Shown here: positions 46,501 through 52,363 of the stretch, in pieces
Layout: every line of letters begins with the position of its first letter
How positions within the stretch are numbered: position 1 is the first letter of the stretch
NCBI RefSeq assembly: GCF_000576555.1
Contig: NZ_CP007145.1
Coordinates: 4,176,501-4,240,500 of the forward strand
DNA from: Hymenobacter swuensis DY53
GTDB taxonomy: Bacteria > Bacteroidota > Bacteroidia > Cytophagales > Hymenobacteraceae
DNA: 64,000 bases
Direction of reading: 5' to 3'
Notes under the pieces: model-generated
What the model was told of the DNA's origin: nothing
The model's database searches: none
What the model saw: the letters and a program-made list of their open reading frames with translations, nothing else
Translations under genes and position numbers: made by a program

Positions 46501-47990
46501 CCACGGATAGCCAGGACCAGACTGCCGCCGCTGATTCCAGCAAAGGCCCGGAACTGCGCTTCCTCAAAGCTGTCCTTCGCTCCCTAATGACGGCCCGGTC
46601 CCTGAACTTCACGTACTCTCGCTCCAACGGCACTCTGCTGCCCGGCTACCTGCCCCGCACCCGCTTCTTCGGGCTGGATAACGGTTTCGATGCGCCGGGC
46701 GTGCCCTTCCTGCTGGGCCGGCAAGAAGACCTGGATGGCCTGTTCCGACGTGCCTACAACAACGGGTGGTATACTTCCGAAAGCCAGTACCTGAACACCC
46801 CGCTCAGCTCCCTGCTGACGGAGGCTCTCACGCTACGCACTACCCTGGAGCCCTTCCGCGACTTCAATATTCAGCTGGATGCCCGCCGCAACCTGGTGCG
46901 TAACCGGGAAGTATTCTACCGCACCTCAGTCGATACGACTACCCTTGAGCCGATTGGCCCACTTCCTACGGCCAGCAATGCCCTGGGCTCGGGCACCTTC
47001 ACTACCTCCTTCATCTCCATTCAAACGCTGTTTGGTGACCTGAGCAGCGGGGGCGAAAAATCGGAAGCTTTCCAGCGCTTCGTAGATAACCGGGTAGCAG
47101 TGCAACAGCGGCTGCAGCAGGACCGGCTTAACCAGGCAGGCAACTACGGTTTCAACTCACAGGACGTGTTGCTCCCGGCTTTCCTGGATGCGTACCGGGG
47201 CAAGTCGTCGGATAGCTACAAGTCCAAGAAGTTCAATCCCTTCTCCCTGCTGCCCGTGCCTAACTGGACAATCCAGTATAACGGGCTGGCGGAATTGCCC
47301 TTCATTCAGCGCTACTTCCGCTCGTTCACCCTGAATCACGCGTATTCTTCGGCCTACAACATTGCCAACTACACCACCTCGGCCAACTACCAGCGCGAGC
47401 CGGAAGGCTTGTCGGAAGTGCTCAACTCGGCCAATCAGTTTGTGCCGTATTACATTCTGGGGCAGGTGAGCATTGCCGAGCGGCTGGCTCCACTGTTGGG
47501 CGTGAACTTCCAGACCACCGGCAAACTCACCGGACGTCTGGAGTACCGCATCGACCGCACCATCGGCCTAAACACGACCAATGCCCAGGTAACCGAGCTG
47601 CACCGCACCGATATGGTTATTGGCGTGGGCTTCGTGACCAACCGCCTCAAGCTGCCCTTCCGGGTAGGTGGCGAGCAGCGGATTCTGCGCAACGAAATCA
47701 ACGTCCGCCTCGACATGAGCATCAGTGACAACTACGCCGTGCAGCGGGCTATTCTGGACGTGGTAGACCCACTAAACGGGGCCACCGGCAGCAAAGGCCG
47801 CGCCTCCAGCATCGTTACCAGCGGCACCCGCCAGATTCAGCTGCGGCCCACCGTTGACTACGTGCTCAACCAGCGTCTGAACCTGCAGTTTTTCTTCACC
47901 CAGAACATCACGGAACCCCGGGTGGAAAACGCCTTCCGCAATACAGCCACCGAAGGCGGTATTCAGCTCCGCTACAGCTTGTCACAGTAG
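40509..47990 (+). CDS. sprA: T9SS outer-membrane translocon protein SprA (Sov)
   Basis: 2493 residues, the expected size for SprA, the giant 36-strand outer-membrane barrel through which T9SS cargo leaves and which gliding requires. A signal peptide (KKSLAASMVAVVSLVAWW) is followed by family segments such as QNFDIQEKVGPEFNFRDP, NLNLSGQIGEKLKLTFNYD, NSLITGGQNLFGVKAQFQFG and SYLDDFENARTPY, then a strand-rich C-terminus ending in QLRYSLSQ. The start is TTG at 40509, which supplies the Lys residues of the signal peptide; ATG 40542 would remove them. It sits between ruvA and gcvH, with a long hairpin after the stop. No other core T9SS genes are in the window. Confidence 0.96.
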   Translation: MNTGKKSLAASMVAVVSLVAWWSQAKPLSGMAAPFAMRQLWSDWLPGVARTPRLAAGFSPDTPRTDTTRYRPGTRPRVAPADRIGTPFSPQRRRSPLVLPLPSNVQLDVQADDSLQNFDIQEKVGPEFNFRDPSRMTFEEYSRWQQQQAVRNYFRQRSNGGVAGDQNQADNRRLIPKIYLGPMADRIFGGSYVDIRPQGAVTLRMGYRGNRNENPTLTLRQQRVGDFQYDQNLNLNLSGQIGEKLKLTFNYDTRAAFDFENNMKLDYTGYETDIIRKIELGNVSLPLNNSLITGGQNLFGVKAQFQFGRLGVTTLASTLRGQADEVRIQNGGQSRAFEIKASQYERDRHFFLSQAFRDRYDASLRNLPTVQSGVEITYLEVWVTNDNRQSDNLRNVVTLMDVAEPRRLYRDDFLKPAGPNALAENNANTLLSQIQNSAGYRGNLTVDNILAGAGLGLEKNKDFEHVRARKLDPREYTYNAQLGYLSLNTQLLPEQVLGVSYQYIYNGKTYTVGEVQSNYTQVGQDEVIFLKMLKATNPGVGLADPTQNSQNPNLLTRNLPTWDLMMKNIYPLNANQLNRDNFQLQLVYKDDVTGVDLISLKEGQRIANKPLIEVLNLDNVNPNNDRNPDGNFDFFPGITIDTELGRIIFPEVQPFGSYLAAQFDTTASTSELELARKYVYRELYNQVQSDAQQRQEKDKFFLRGRYQATSTDEINLPGIGIAEGSVRVFAGSTLLQEGTDYQVFYDQAKVKILNPSYLNSANELRVEFEKNALVQVQPRKLLGARFDYRVSPDMNFGATILHLRENQAPGINRVNIGDEPGNNTIYGFDVNMRRESRALTKYLDALPFLSTKEISTVSFSGEFAQLLPGQSKLGSGDSGGENGVSYLDDFENARTPYTLGGVNSATTWRLASTPQPLIGSAQGLEVAYNRAKLAWYTIDQTYYTNGQSKPNNIGVGDLKNHYVRGIKRTEVFPNRDVGTTGNSFETTLDLAYFPDQRGQYNYTPQFDPARPTFFSATTPAANLARYGGISREITFDTDFDNANVEFLEFWMMDPFLTGDNGKVTDSDGHDSNNNTGGDVYINLGSVSEDVLADQNQYEFENGIPADPANLGVETVETIWGRVSRQPFLTDAFSASPDARARQDVGLDGVNDGDEQAKVPAYQGVADPAADNFRHHLDASYDQANAKVLARYKDFNGMEGNSPEGSQLSSTAFPDKEDLNRDNVLSDTERYYEYRLQLRPGQLEVGQNFIVDKITNNNTDTNGEPVTWYQFRIPVRQPDRAVGVPAGQDFGFKSIRFLRMYLTRWQQPVVLRMVQPQFVANQWRRYLNKLAEPGQTIVNPDTDADAFSISTVSIEENGISTTAADAIPYVLPPNIRRDREYGSSTVNRQQNEQSLRLVVDGLRDGFAKAAYKNISLNMLRYKRLRMFLHAESEQNNMDGKVRGFVRLGTDYIQNYYEYSRPLVMTRPGQKLVDEVWPLENRIDLPFQAFIDAKSARNKQASSGVDYTKPFVVTLPDGSTITVVGNPDLSAVQGAMIGILNPKDDGINRSVTLWANELRVLDFDNESGWAATARFNTKLADVANITATGSFISTGFGGLQDKAQQRSIDNITRGDVNATVAVEKFFPEKLGLRVPVLVQAGIETRSPKYDPLDPDTKLEQSLEKFKTSEEKAAYRKEVIDQTSQRSISLLNVRKERTNVERKVQPYDIENFAVSYSLTERLHTDIRTDRDYTRTYTGALAYVYQATPKNYTPLAKLKALDSPYLAFLKEVNFTPLPSRFSFRADLDRRYNERFLQRTLEPGQVPVTDGIPGVFQKSFYFNRIYDLRWDLTKALALDYTANNRAIVDEGVGRTIGSSDEAQRNRDQIRRNLFRNGGRTTNFNQTVALTYRLPLDKFPLTDWLSADARYAANYTWQAASTALTAPVYPAFPDSTQTRELNLGNTIQNNGELSTNGKIDLVKLYNKVRFLNIINNAPPPAPRPRDKDAAKLDPRAALARKGQPTDSQDQTAAADSSKGPELRFLKAVLRSLMTARSLNFTYSRSNGTLLPGYLPRTRFFGLDNGFDAPGVPFLLGRQEDLDGLFRRAYNNGWYTSESQYLNTPLSSLLTEALTLRTTLEPFRDFNIQLDARRNLVRNREVFYRTSVDTTTLEPIGPLPTASNALGSGTFTTSFISIQTLFGDLSSGGEKSEAFQRFVDNRVAVQQRLQQDRLNQAGNYGFNSQDVLLPAFLDAYRGKSSDSYKSKKFNPFSLLPVPNWTIQYNGLAELPFIQRYFRSFTLNHAYSSAYNIANYTTSANYQREPEGLSEVLNSANQFVPYYILGQVSIAERLAPLLGVNFQTTGKLTGRLEYRIDRTIGLNTTNAQVTELHRTDMVIGVGFVTNRLKLPFRVGGEQRILRNEINVRLDMSISDNYAVQRAILDVVDPLNGATGSKGRASSIVTSGTRQIQLRPTVDYVLNQRLNLQFFFTQNITEPRVENAFRNTATEGGIQLRYSLSQ

Positions 47991-48009
47991 CCTTAGTCAG
48001 TACCCCATT

Positions 48010-48051
48010 GATGGGCCGGTTATGTTCTGCGTAGAACATAACCGGCCCATC
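48010..48051. terminator. Long perfect hairpin after sprA
   Basis: 19-bp perfect arms (48010-48028, 48033-48051) with loop GCGT; the downstream sequence CTACTTTTAG is only moderately T-rich. Probable terminator or 3'-end stabiliser. Confidence 0.65.
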
Positions 48052-48133
48052 TACTTTTAGCGCCCTCCTGCCATCTGCACCAACTCCCCGAATCTTCATG
48101 CGGAAGCGCGCTCGTAAACTGCCCTTCAACTCG

Positions 48134-48141
48134 TACTTTTG
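48134..48141 (+). promoter_or_regulatory. -7 box (TAnnTTTG) of gcvH
   Basis: TACTTTTG, 54 bases before the gcvH ATG at 48196. No -33 TTG seen. Confidence 0.55.
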
Positions 48142-48195
48142 AGCCGGTACGCCACCGCGTCCCATCCTTTTTCACCTCACTCTCAAGTACGCCCC

Positions 48196-48576
48196 ATGAA
48201 TTTGCCCGCCAGCCTGAAGTACACGAAAGAGCACGAATGGATTCGTGTGGAAGGTGATGTTGCCTTCATCGGCATCACCGACCACGCCCAGAAAGAACTC
48301 GGCGACATCGTATATGTGGACATTGATACGCTCGACAAAGAAGTAGCGCAAAACGACGTCTTCGGCACAGTTGAGGCTGTAAAAACGGTTTCTGACCTGT
48401 TCAGCCCTATCACCGGTACCGTGCTCGAAATCAACGAGAAGCTGGATGGCAGCCCCGAGCTGGTGAACTCCGACCCCTACGGCGACGGCTGGATGGTGAA
48501 GATGTCGATCAGCAACCCCGCTGAACTCGAAGGCCTCCTGGCTTCTGAAGCCTACGGTGAGTTGGTAGGCGCCTAG
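48196..48576 (+). CDS. gcvH: Glycine cleavage system H protein
   Basis: 126 residues. Lipoate is attached to Lys63 in GTVEAVKTVSDL, and the arm carries the aminomethyl group between the P, T and L proteins. The family start KYTKEHEWIRVEGD and the C-terminal DGWMVKMSISNPAEL are intact. ATG 48196 is used rather than the open frame from 48139. It begins a run gcvH - VanZ-like - M28 peptidase with gaps of 30 and about -4 bases, so the three are probably co-transcribed. Confidence 0.97.
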   Translation: MNLPASLKYTKEHEWIRVEGDVAFIGITDHAQKELGDIVYVDIDTLDKEVAQNDVFGTVEAVKTVSDLFSPITGTVLEINEKLDGSPELVNSDPYGDGWMVKMSISNPAELEGLLASEAYGELVGA

Positions 48577-48606
48577 TTCCTGCTGCTCCTGTTCCCATAG
48601 CTGGCC

Positions 48607-49014
48607 ATGTTAGCTCCTGCGCCGCCCCTGCCACGCCGCCGGGCCCTTGTGGTCCTGCCGCTGGCGTGGGCGGCGTTTGTGCTGATCAGCACCCTCACAC
48701 CGGCCCGCGCCATGCCCGAAACCCCGCACTGGCAGCTGCTTTCCTTTGATACCGCAGCGCATGCGTTTGTGTTCTGGGTGCAGGCAGTACTGGCCATCTT
48801 CTCGGCGGGTCGGCAGCGGTGGTTTCCTTGGCTCCGGGCACAGGCCTTCCGCACCGTGTTCTTCGGCACGGTTGGCATGGGTGCCCTCATCGAAGTCCTG
48901 CAGATGAGCATGGACCTGGGCCGCAACGGCGAATGGTCTGATATGCTGAGTGACGCCTTGGGCGTGTTGGTTGGCTTGGGCATGATGTGGGCTACCCGCC
49001 GGTTCTGGCAATGA
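48607..49014 (+). CDS. VanZ-like membrane protein
   Basis: 135 residues with about four hydrophobic segments. VanZ-family hallmarks are DTAAHAFVFW, GALIEVLQMSMDLGRNGEWSD and DALGVLVG. The function is not well established: some members affect teicoplanin resistance, most are unknown. It follows gcvH by 30 bases and overlaps the next start by four bases (ATGA). From memory, a VanZ-like gene next to gcvH and sprA recurs in Bacteroidota. Confidence 0.88.
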   Translation: MLAPAPPLPRRRALVVLPLAWAAFVLISTLTPARAMPETPHWQLLSFDTAAHAFVFWVQAVLAIFSAGRQRWFPWLRAQAFRTVFFGTVGMGALIEVLQMSMDLGRNGEWSDMLSDALGVLVGLGMMWATRRFWQ

Positions 49015-50309
49015 TGCGCCGTCATACACTTCTGCCGCTGATGGTGTGCAGCCTGGGTTGTGGCATCCTGCCTCCGGCTCCCCTGCAGGGGCAGGATATG
49101 CCCCGGGTGCACCAAACCATTGCCACCCTGGCTTCGCCCGCCTTCCACGGCCGGGGCTACGTGAGTGGGGGCGAGCAGAAAGCAGCGCAGTATCTGCAGC
49201 GGCGTTTCCGGCAGCTAGGACTGCAGCCGCTAAGCCCCGTTTTTCGCCAGCCGTTCACGCTTCCCATCAACACCTTTCCGGGCCGGGCTTCTTTGCAGGT
49301 TGATAGAAAAGCATTACGCCCCGGCTTCGATTTCATTGCCGAGGCCGCTTCCGGTTCCGGCAATTTGTGCGGCTCTGTGTACGAGCTGGACACGTTGACT
49401 TTCTCTCAACCAGTTGCTCAGGCTGCCCTTCTGACCACCGACCTCCGGCAGACAGTGTTGGTACTGCACCAGCGTGCTAGTCGTAAGCTTTCGGACCTTC
49501 CGGAGCCGGTCCAAAACCACTTAGCCACCGCAGCGGCCCGCATTACCCTTGTTCCCAAACTCACCGCTACGCTGGCGGGCCAGCAACTACCGCAGCCTCG
49601 GCTGGAAGTATTGGCTACTGCCTGGCCCCGGCCTGTTCAGACCGTCCGGCTACAGCTTGATGCGCGCCTGCAACCGGCCTATCAAACCCAGAACATCATC
49701 GGCTACCTGCCTGGCTTGGCGCAGCCAGACTCCTTCCTGGTAGTAACGGCTCATTATGACCATTTGGGCCGGCTAGGAAAGCACACCTACTTTCCGGGAG
49801 CCAATGACAATGCCAGCGGCACTGCCATGTTGCTAGAGCTGGCAGCGCATTACGCCCGCCCCGAAAACCGCCTTGCGTATTCCCTTGTCTTCATCAGCTT
49901 TGGGGCGGAGGAAGCCGGGCTGTTAGGTTCCCGATACTTCACGGAGCACCCGCTGGTACCGTTGGCCCAGATTCGGTTTCTCCTGAACCTCGACCTGCTG
50001 GGGACCGGTAGTGAGGGTGCTACAGTGGTGAATGGTCGCGTATTCGAGCGTCAGTTCCAGCTATTACAGGAAATTAACGCAAAAAACCAGTATCTCCCTT
50101 CCCTAGTGGCCCGGGCCCGCGCTGCCAACTCCGACCATTATTATTTTTCTGAACGTGGAGTGCCAGCTTTCTTCCTCTACACCCGGGGTGGCATAGCGGC
50201 CTACCACGACGTACAGGACCGCGCTGCTACATTGCCTCTGACGGCATTCGCTAACACTTTCCGTCTGCTGTGCGACTTCCTGAATGTGCAGGGTAGTGCA
50301 ACCAAATAG
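49011..50309 (+). CDS. Secreted M28-family metallopeptidase
   Basis: 432 residues with a signal peptide (RRHTLLPLMVCSLGC); a lipobox is not convincing because SLGC lacks a Leu at -3. The catalytic domain (about 215-425) has the di-zinc M28 set: TAHYDHLG, GANDNASGTAMLLE, FGAEEAGLLGS, NLDLLG and SDHYYFS. Cleavage of N-terminal amino acids from periplasmic peptides is expected, with unknown preference. Unlike the QC-type M28 at 1695-2702 it keeps all canonical peptidase ligands. The start overlaps the VanZ-like stop (ATGA); ATG 49014 is also possible. Confidence 0.88.
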   Translation: MMRRHTLLPLMVCSLGCGILPPAPLQGQDMPRVHQTIATLASPAFHGRGYVSGGEQKAAQYLQRRFRQLGLQPLSPVFRQPFTLPINTFPGRASLQVDRKALRPGFDFIAEAASGSGNLCGSVYELDTLTFSQPVAQAALLTTDLRQTVLVLHQRASRKLSDLPEPVQNHLATAAARITLVPKLTATLAGQQLPQPRLEVLATAWPRPVQTVRLQLDARLQPAYQTQNIIGYLPGLAQPDSFLVVTAHYDHLGRLGKHTYFPGANDNASGTAMLLELAAHYARPENRLAYSLVFISFGAEEAGLLGSRYFTEHPLVPLAQIRFLLNLDLLGTGSEGATVVNGRVFERQFQLLQEINAKNQYLPSLVARARAANSDHYYFSERGVPAFFLYTRGGIAAYHDVQDRAATLPLTAFANTFRLLCDFLNVQGSATK

Positions 50310-50380
50310 TTAACAACAGCCGCATTACTGGATGTTGAAGGCAGTGCTTGCAGATGTTAGTGGAAAGCAATAAAACGAAA

Positions 50381-50411
50381 AGCCCCAACCTGTACAGGAC
50401 AGGCTGGGGCT
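50381..50411. terminator. Terminator between convergent genes
   Basis: AGCCCCAACCTGT (50381-50393) pairs with ACAGGCTGGGGCT (50399-50411) with one mismatch and is preceded by AAAA. It lies between the M28 gene (+) and the secreted protein gene (-). Confidence 0.75.
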
Positions 50412-50437
50412 CCTTGAAATTATGTTGTTGGAACGTT

Positions 50438-50983
50438 CTAGCTGTTAGCCTTGAACGAGCCCATGATCTGCTTGGCTACGTTCTCCCACTCCGGCTTCTG
50501 ACGGTCGGCGCAGGTGAAGGTGCACATCAGCAGTTTACCTTCCACATCCGTGAAGAAAATCAACTGGTACACTTCATGGCCCAGTTCCGGCTTCATGAGT
50601 TCCATGTAGCCTACTTTGCGGCCGTTCACTTCTTTCACACCGTGGTTGAACCACTTCGCTTCCTTGAACTGCTTCGCGTAGATCTTGTAGAAGTTGTCCG
50701 AATACATGTCGATCATGTCCTGATCGGCCGTGTTGTCGGTATACGAGAAAGCAATGCTGGCCTCCTTGCTGTTGGTGTAGATAACGCTGGGACGGCTCTG
50801 GGCTTTAGCGTAGTTAAAGTCCATTTGCTGCTCGCTCATCACCTCGAATCCCTTGGGGATAAGGATTTCTACCCGCTCGCTCAGCACACGCTTTTTGATC
50901 AGCTCTACTTCGGCGAAAGGACGGGCGGCCATCAGCAAGAGCATCAGGCAGAAAACTTGGGCAGAGAGTAAGACTTTTTTCAT
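50438..50983 (-). CDS. Small secreted protein with PsbP/DcrB-like features
   Basis: 181 residues. A signal peptide (KKVLLSAQVFCLMLLLMA) is followed by VELIKKRVLSERVEILIPKG, then strand-rich sequence and the end KPEWENVAKQIMGSFKANS. The closing pattern of Trp-Glu, an Ile-rich helix and SFK is typical of the DcrB/PsbP/Mog1-like fold, so I assign it only to that broad group. No catalytic residues are evident. ATG 50983 starts the signal peptide. It is monocistronic, with 335 bases upstream before yicC. Confidence 0.7.
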   Translation of the reverse strand: MKKVLLSAQVFCLMLLLMAARPFAEVELIKKRVLSERVEILIPKGFEVMSEQQMDFNYAKAQSRPSVIYTNSKEASIAFSYTDNTADQDMIDMYSDNFYKIYAKQFKEAKWFNHGVKEVNGRKVGYMELMKPELGHEVYQLIFFTDVEGKLLMCTFTCADRQKPEWENVAKQIMGSFKANS

Positions 50984-51318
50984 AGTCGTAGGCTGAAAAA
51001 AGATGAGATTCAAAAGCTGATTGCTACCCACAAAGTAAAAAGCTACTCTGTTTGGATAACACAATTTACGTACAAAAACTTAAGCTGCAAGTATTTCACA
51101 AAAAAATAACTTGAATGCCTACTCCTTTTCTTAGTAAAAACCTGCATAAAAGCTCGATTATGACCTTTAAAGCAGGTTTATCCTATTTCGGGAACCAAAT
51201 CCCGATAATGGCTCACCCCCGAAAAATCCCAATACTATATTGAGAATAGCCTATACGATCCTGTAACCGTAAAGTTCTATTCTCTACATAATGTCTTGCC
51301 CTGAGCAGGTTCTGACGA
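50984..51318. other. AT-rich intergenic region between yicC and the small secreted protein
   Basis: 335 bases without a gene. An 8-bp hairpin (51138-51145 with 51172-51179, 26-base loop), followed by T5 on the minus strand, may terminate yicC. A smaller TCGGGA/TCCCGA hairpin lies at 51188-51205. A seven-base TACTTTG near 51031-51037 is a poor match to the -7 box. Confidence 0.45.
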
Positions 51319-52215
51319 TTAGAGAATGTTGTTGATCTGCTCCTTAATTTTTTCGAGTTCTTCCTTCATGCTCACCACCAAATGTTGAATGGTGGAGTCG
51401 TTGGCTTTGGACCCAATGGTATTGATTTCCCGACCAATTTCCTGCGAAATAAACGCTAATTTTTTACCGGTAGGCTCAGGCAAACCAGCCGTTTCGGTGA
51501 AGTAGTGTAAATGGTTGACTAACCGCACCTTTTCCTCGGCGATGTCCAGCTTCTCAATGTAGTGCAGAACCTCCTGTTCGAAGCGGATTGGATTGAAATG
51601 CTCATTGCCGGAAATATCGGCCAGATGGGTGTTCAGCCGCTGCCGTACCTGCTCAATGCGGGTAGGGTCGTGCTTCTCCACTTCAGCCAGCAGAATACGA
51701 ATCCGGTCCACGTACCCCAGAATTTCGGAGGTCAGGGCCTGGCCCTCGTCGCGCCGAAACTGGTTGAGCCGGTCCAGGGCCTGCTGCAACAGAGGCAGCA
51801 GTTCTTCCCAGGGAGTTTCCTCTTCTGTTTCAGTGGCGGCCGTAGTATCGGCCGGGATACGCAGAGCCCCGGGCAGGGCGTGGGCCACGGCCGTTACCTG
51901 CTCCATAGATAGTCCCGTTATCAGGCTCAGTTCCTGCAACTCCTGACAGGCAATGGTGACGGCCTCCTTGTTCACTATAGAGCCCTGCGTGCCCGTAGCA
52001 CGCGGGCGCGTGAAGTCAATATTCAGGTTGACCTTGCCCCGGATCAGGCTCTTGGCGACCAGGTTGCGAATTTCCAGCTCCCGATCCAGCAGGAAGCGCG
52101 GCAGGCGCAGTGTGAGGTCGAGGCTTTTAGAATTGAGCGACTTGATTTCGACGGTGGCGGCGTAGTGGTCGGTTTCGCGGGTGGCGATTCCGTAGCCGGT
52201 CATGGACTGGAGCAT
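51319..52215 (-). CDS. YicC/YloC family endoribonuclease
   Basis: 298 residues, normal length. The N-terminus MLQSMTGYG and the stretch VEIKSLNSKSLDL are family signatures, and the C-terminal DUF1732-like part (ISQEIGREINTIGSKAND) is intact. YicC proteins are small-RNA-associated ribonucleases in E. coli. Unlike many genomes, no gmk follows it. A TACTTTTG box at 52240-52247 lies 24 bases before the start. It is divergent from the TonB receptor gene. Confidence 0.94.
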   Translation of the reverse strand: MLQSMTGYGIATRETDHYAATVEIKSLNSKSLDLTLRLPRFLLDRELEIRNLVAKSLIRGKVNLNIDFTRPRATGTQGSIVNKEAVTIACQELQELSLITGLSMEQVTAVAHALPGALRIPADTTAATETEEETPWEELLPLLQQALDRLNQFRRDEGQALTSEILGYVDRIRILLAEVEKHDPTRIEQVRQRLNTHLADISGNEHFNPIRFEQEVLHYIEKLDIAEEKVRLVNHLHYFTETAGLPEPTGKKLAFISQEIGREINTIGSKANDSTIQHLVVSMKEELEKIKEQINNIL

Positions 52216-52239
52216 GGGCAGAAATGGGCAAAGTGGGCG

Positions 52240-52247
52240 CAAAAGTA
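52240..52247 (-). promoter_or_regulatory. -7 box (TAnnTTTG) of yicC
   Basis: TACTTTTG followed by C on the minus strand, 24 bases before the yicC ATG. Confidence 0.6.
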
Positions 52248-52292
52248 ATGGTTTCACGCAGAAGGTGAGCTGGTTAGCAAGGCGGTAACACA

Positions 52293-52329
52293 AGCATAAC
52301 GTGGCCGCAATATTAGCATAACAGGGCCG
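52293..52329 (+). promoter_or_regulatory. Direct repeats beside the TonB-receptor promoter
   Basis: AGCATAACGTGGCCG (52293-52307) and AGCATAACAGGGCCG (52315-52329), 13 of 15 bases identical with a 22-base period (two helical turns), ending three bases before the -7 box at 52333. The -33 consensus is missing, so an activator site is plausible. Confidence 0.5.
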
Positions 52330-52332
52330 GTC

Positions 52333-52340
52333 TAGCTTTG
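52333..52340 (+). promoter_or_regulatory. -7 box (TAnnTTTG) of the TonB receptor gene
   Basis: TAGCTTTG, 23 bases before the ATG at 52364, directly after the paired repeats. Confidence 0.6.
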
Positions 52341-52363
52341 TGAAACCTTTTTAAGACCCACGT

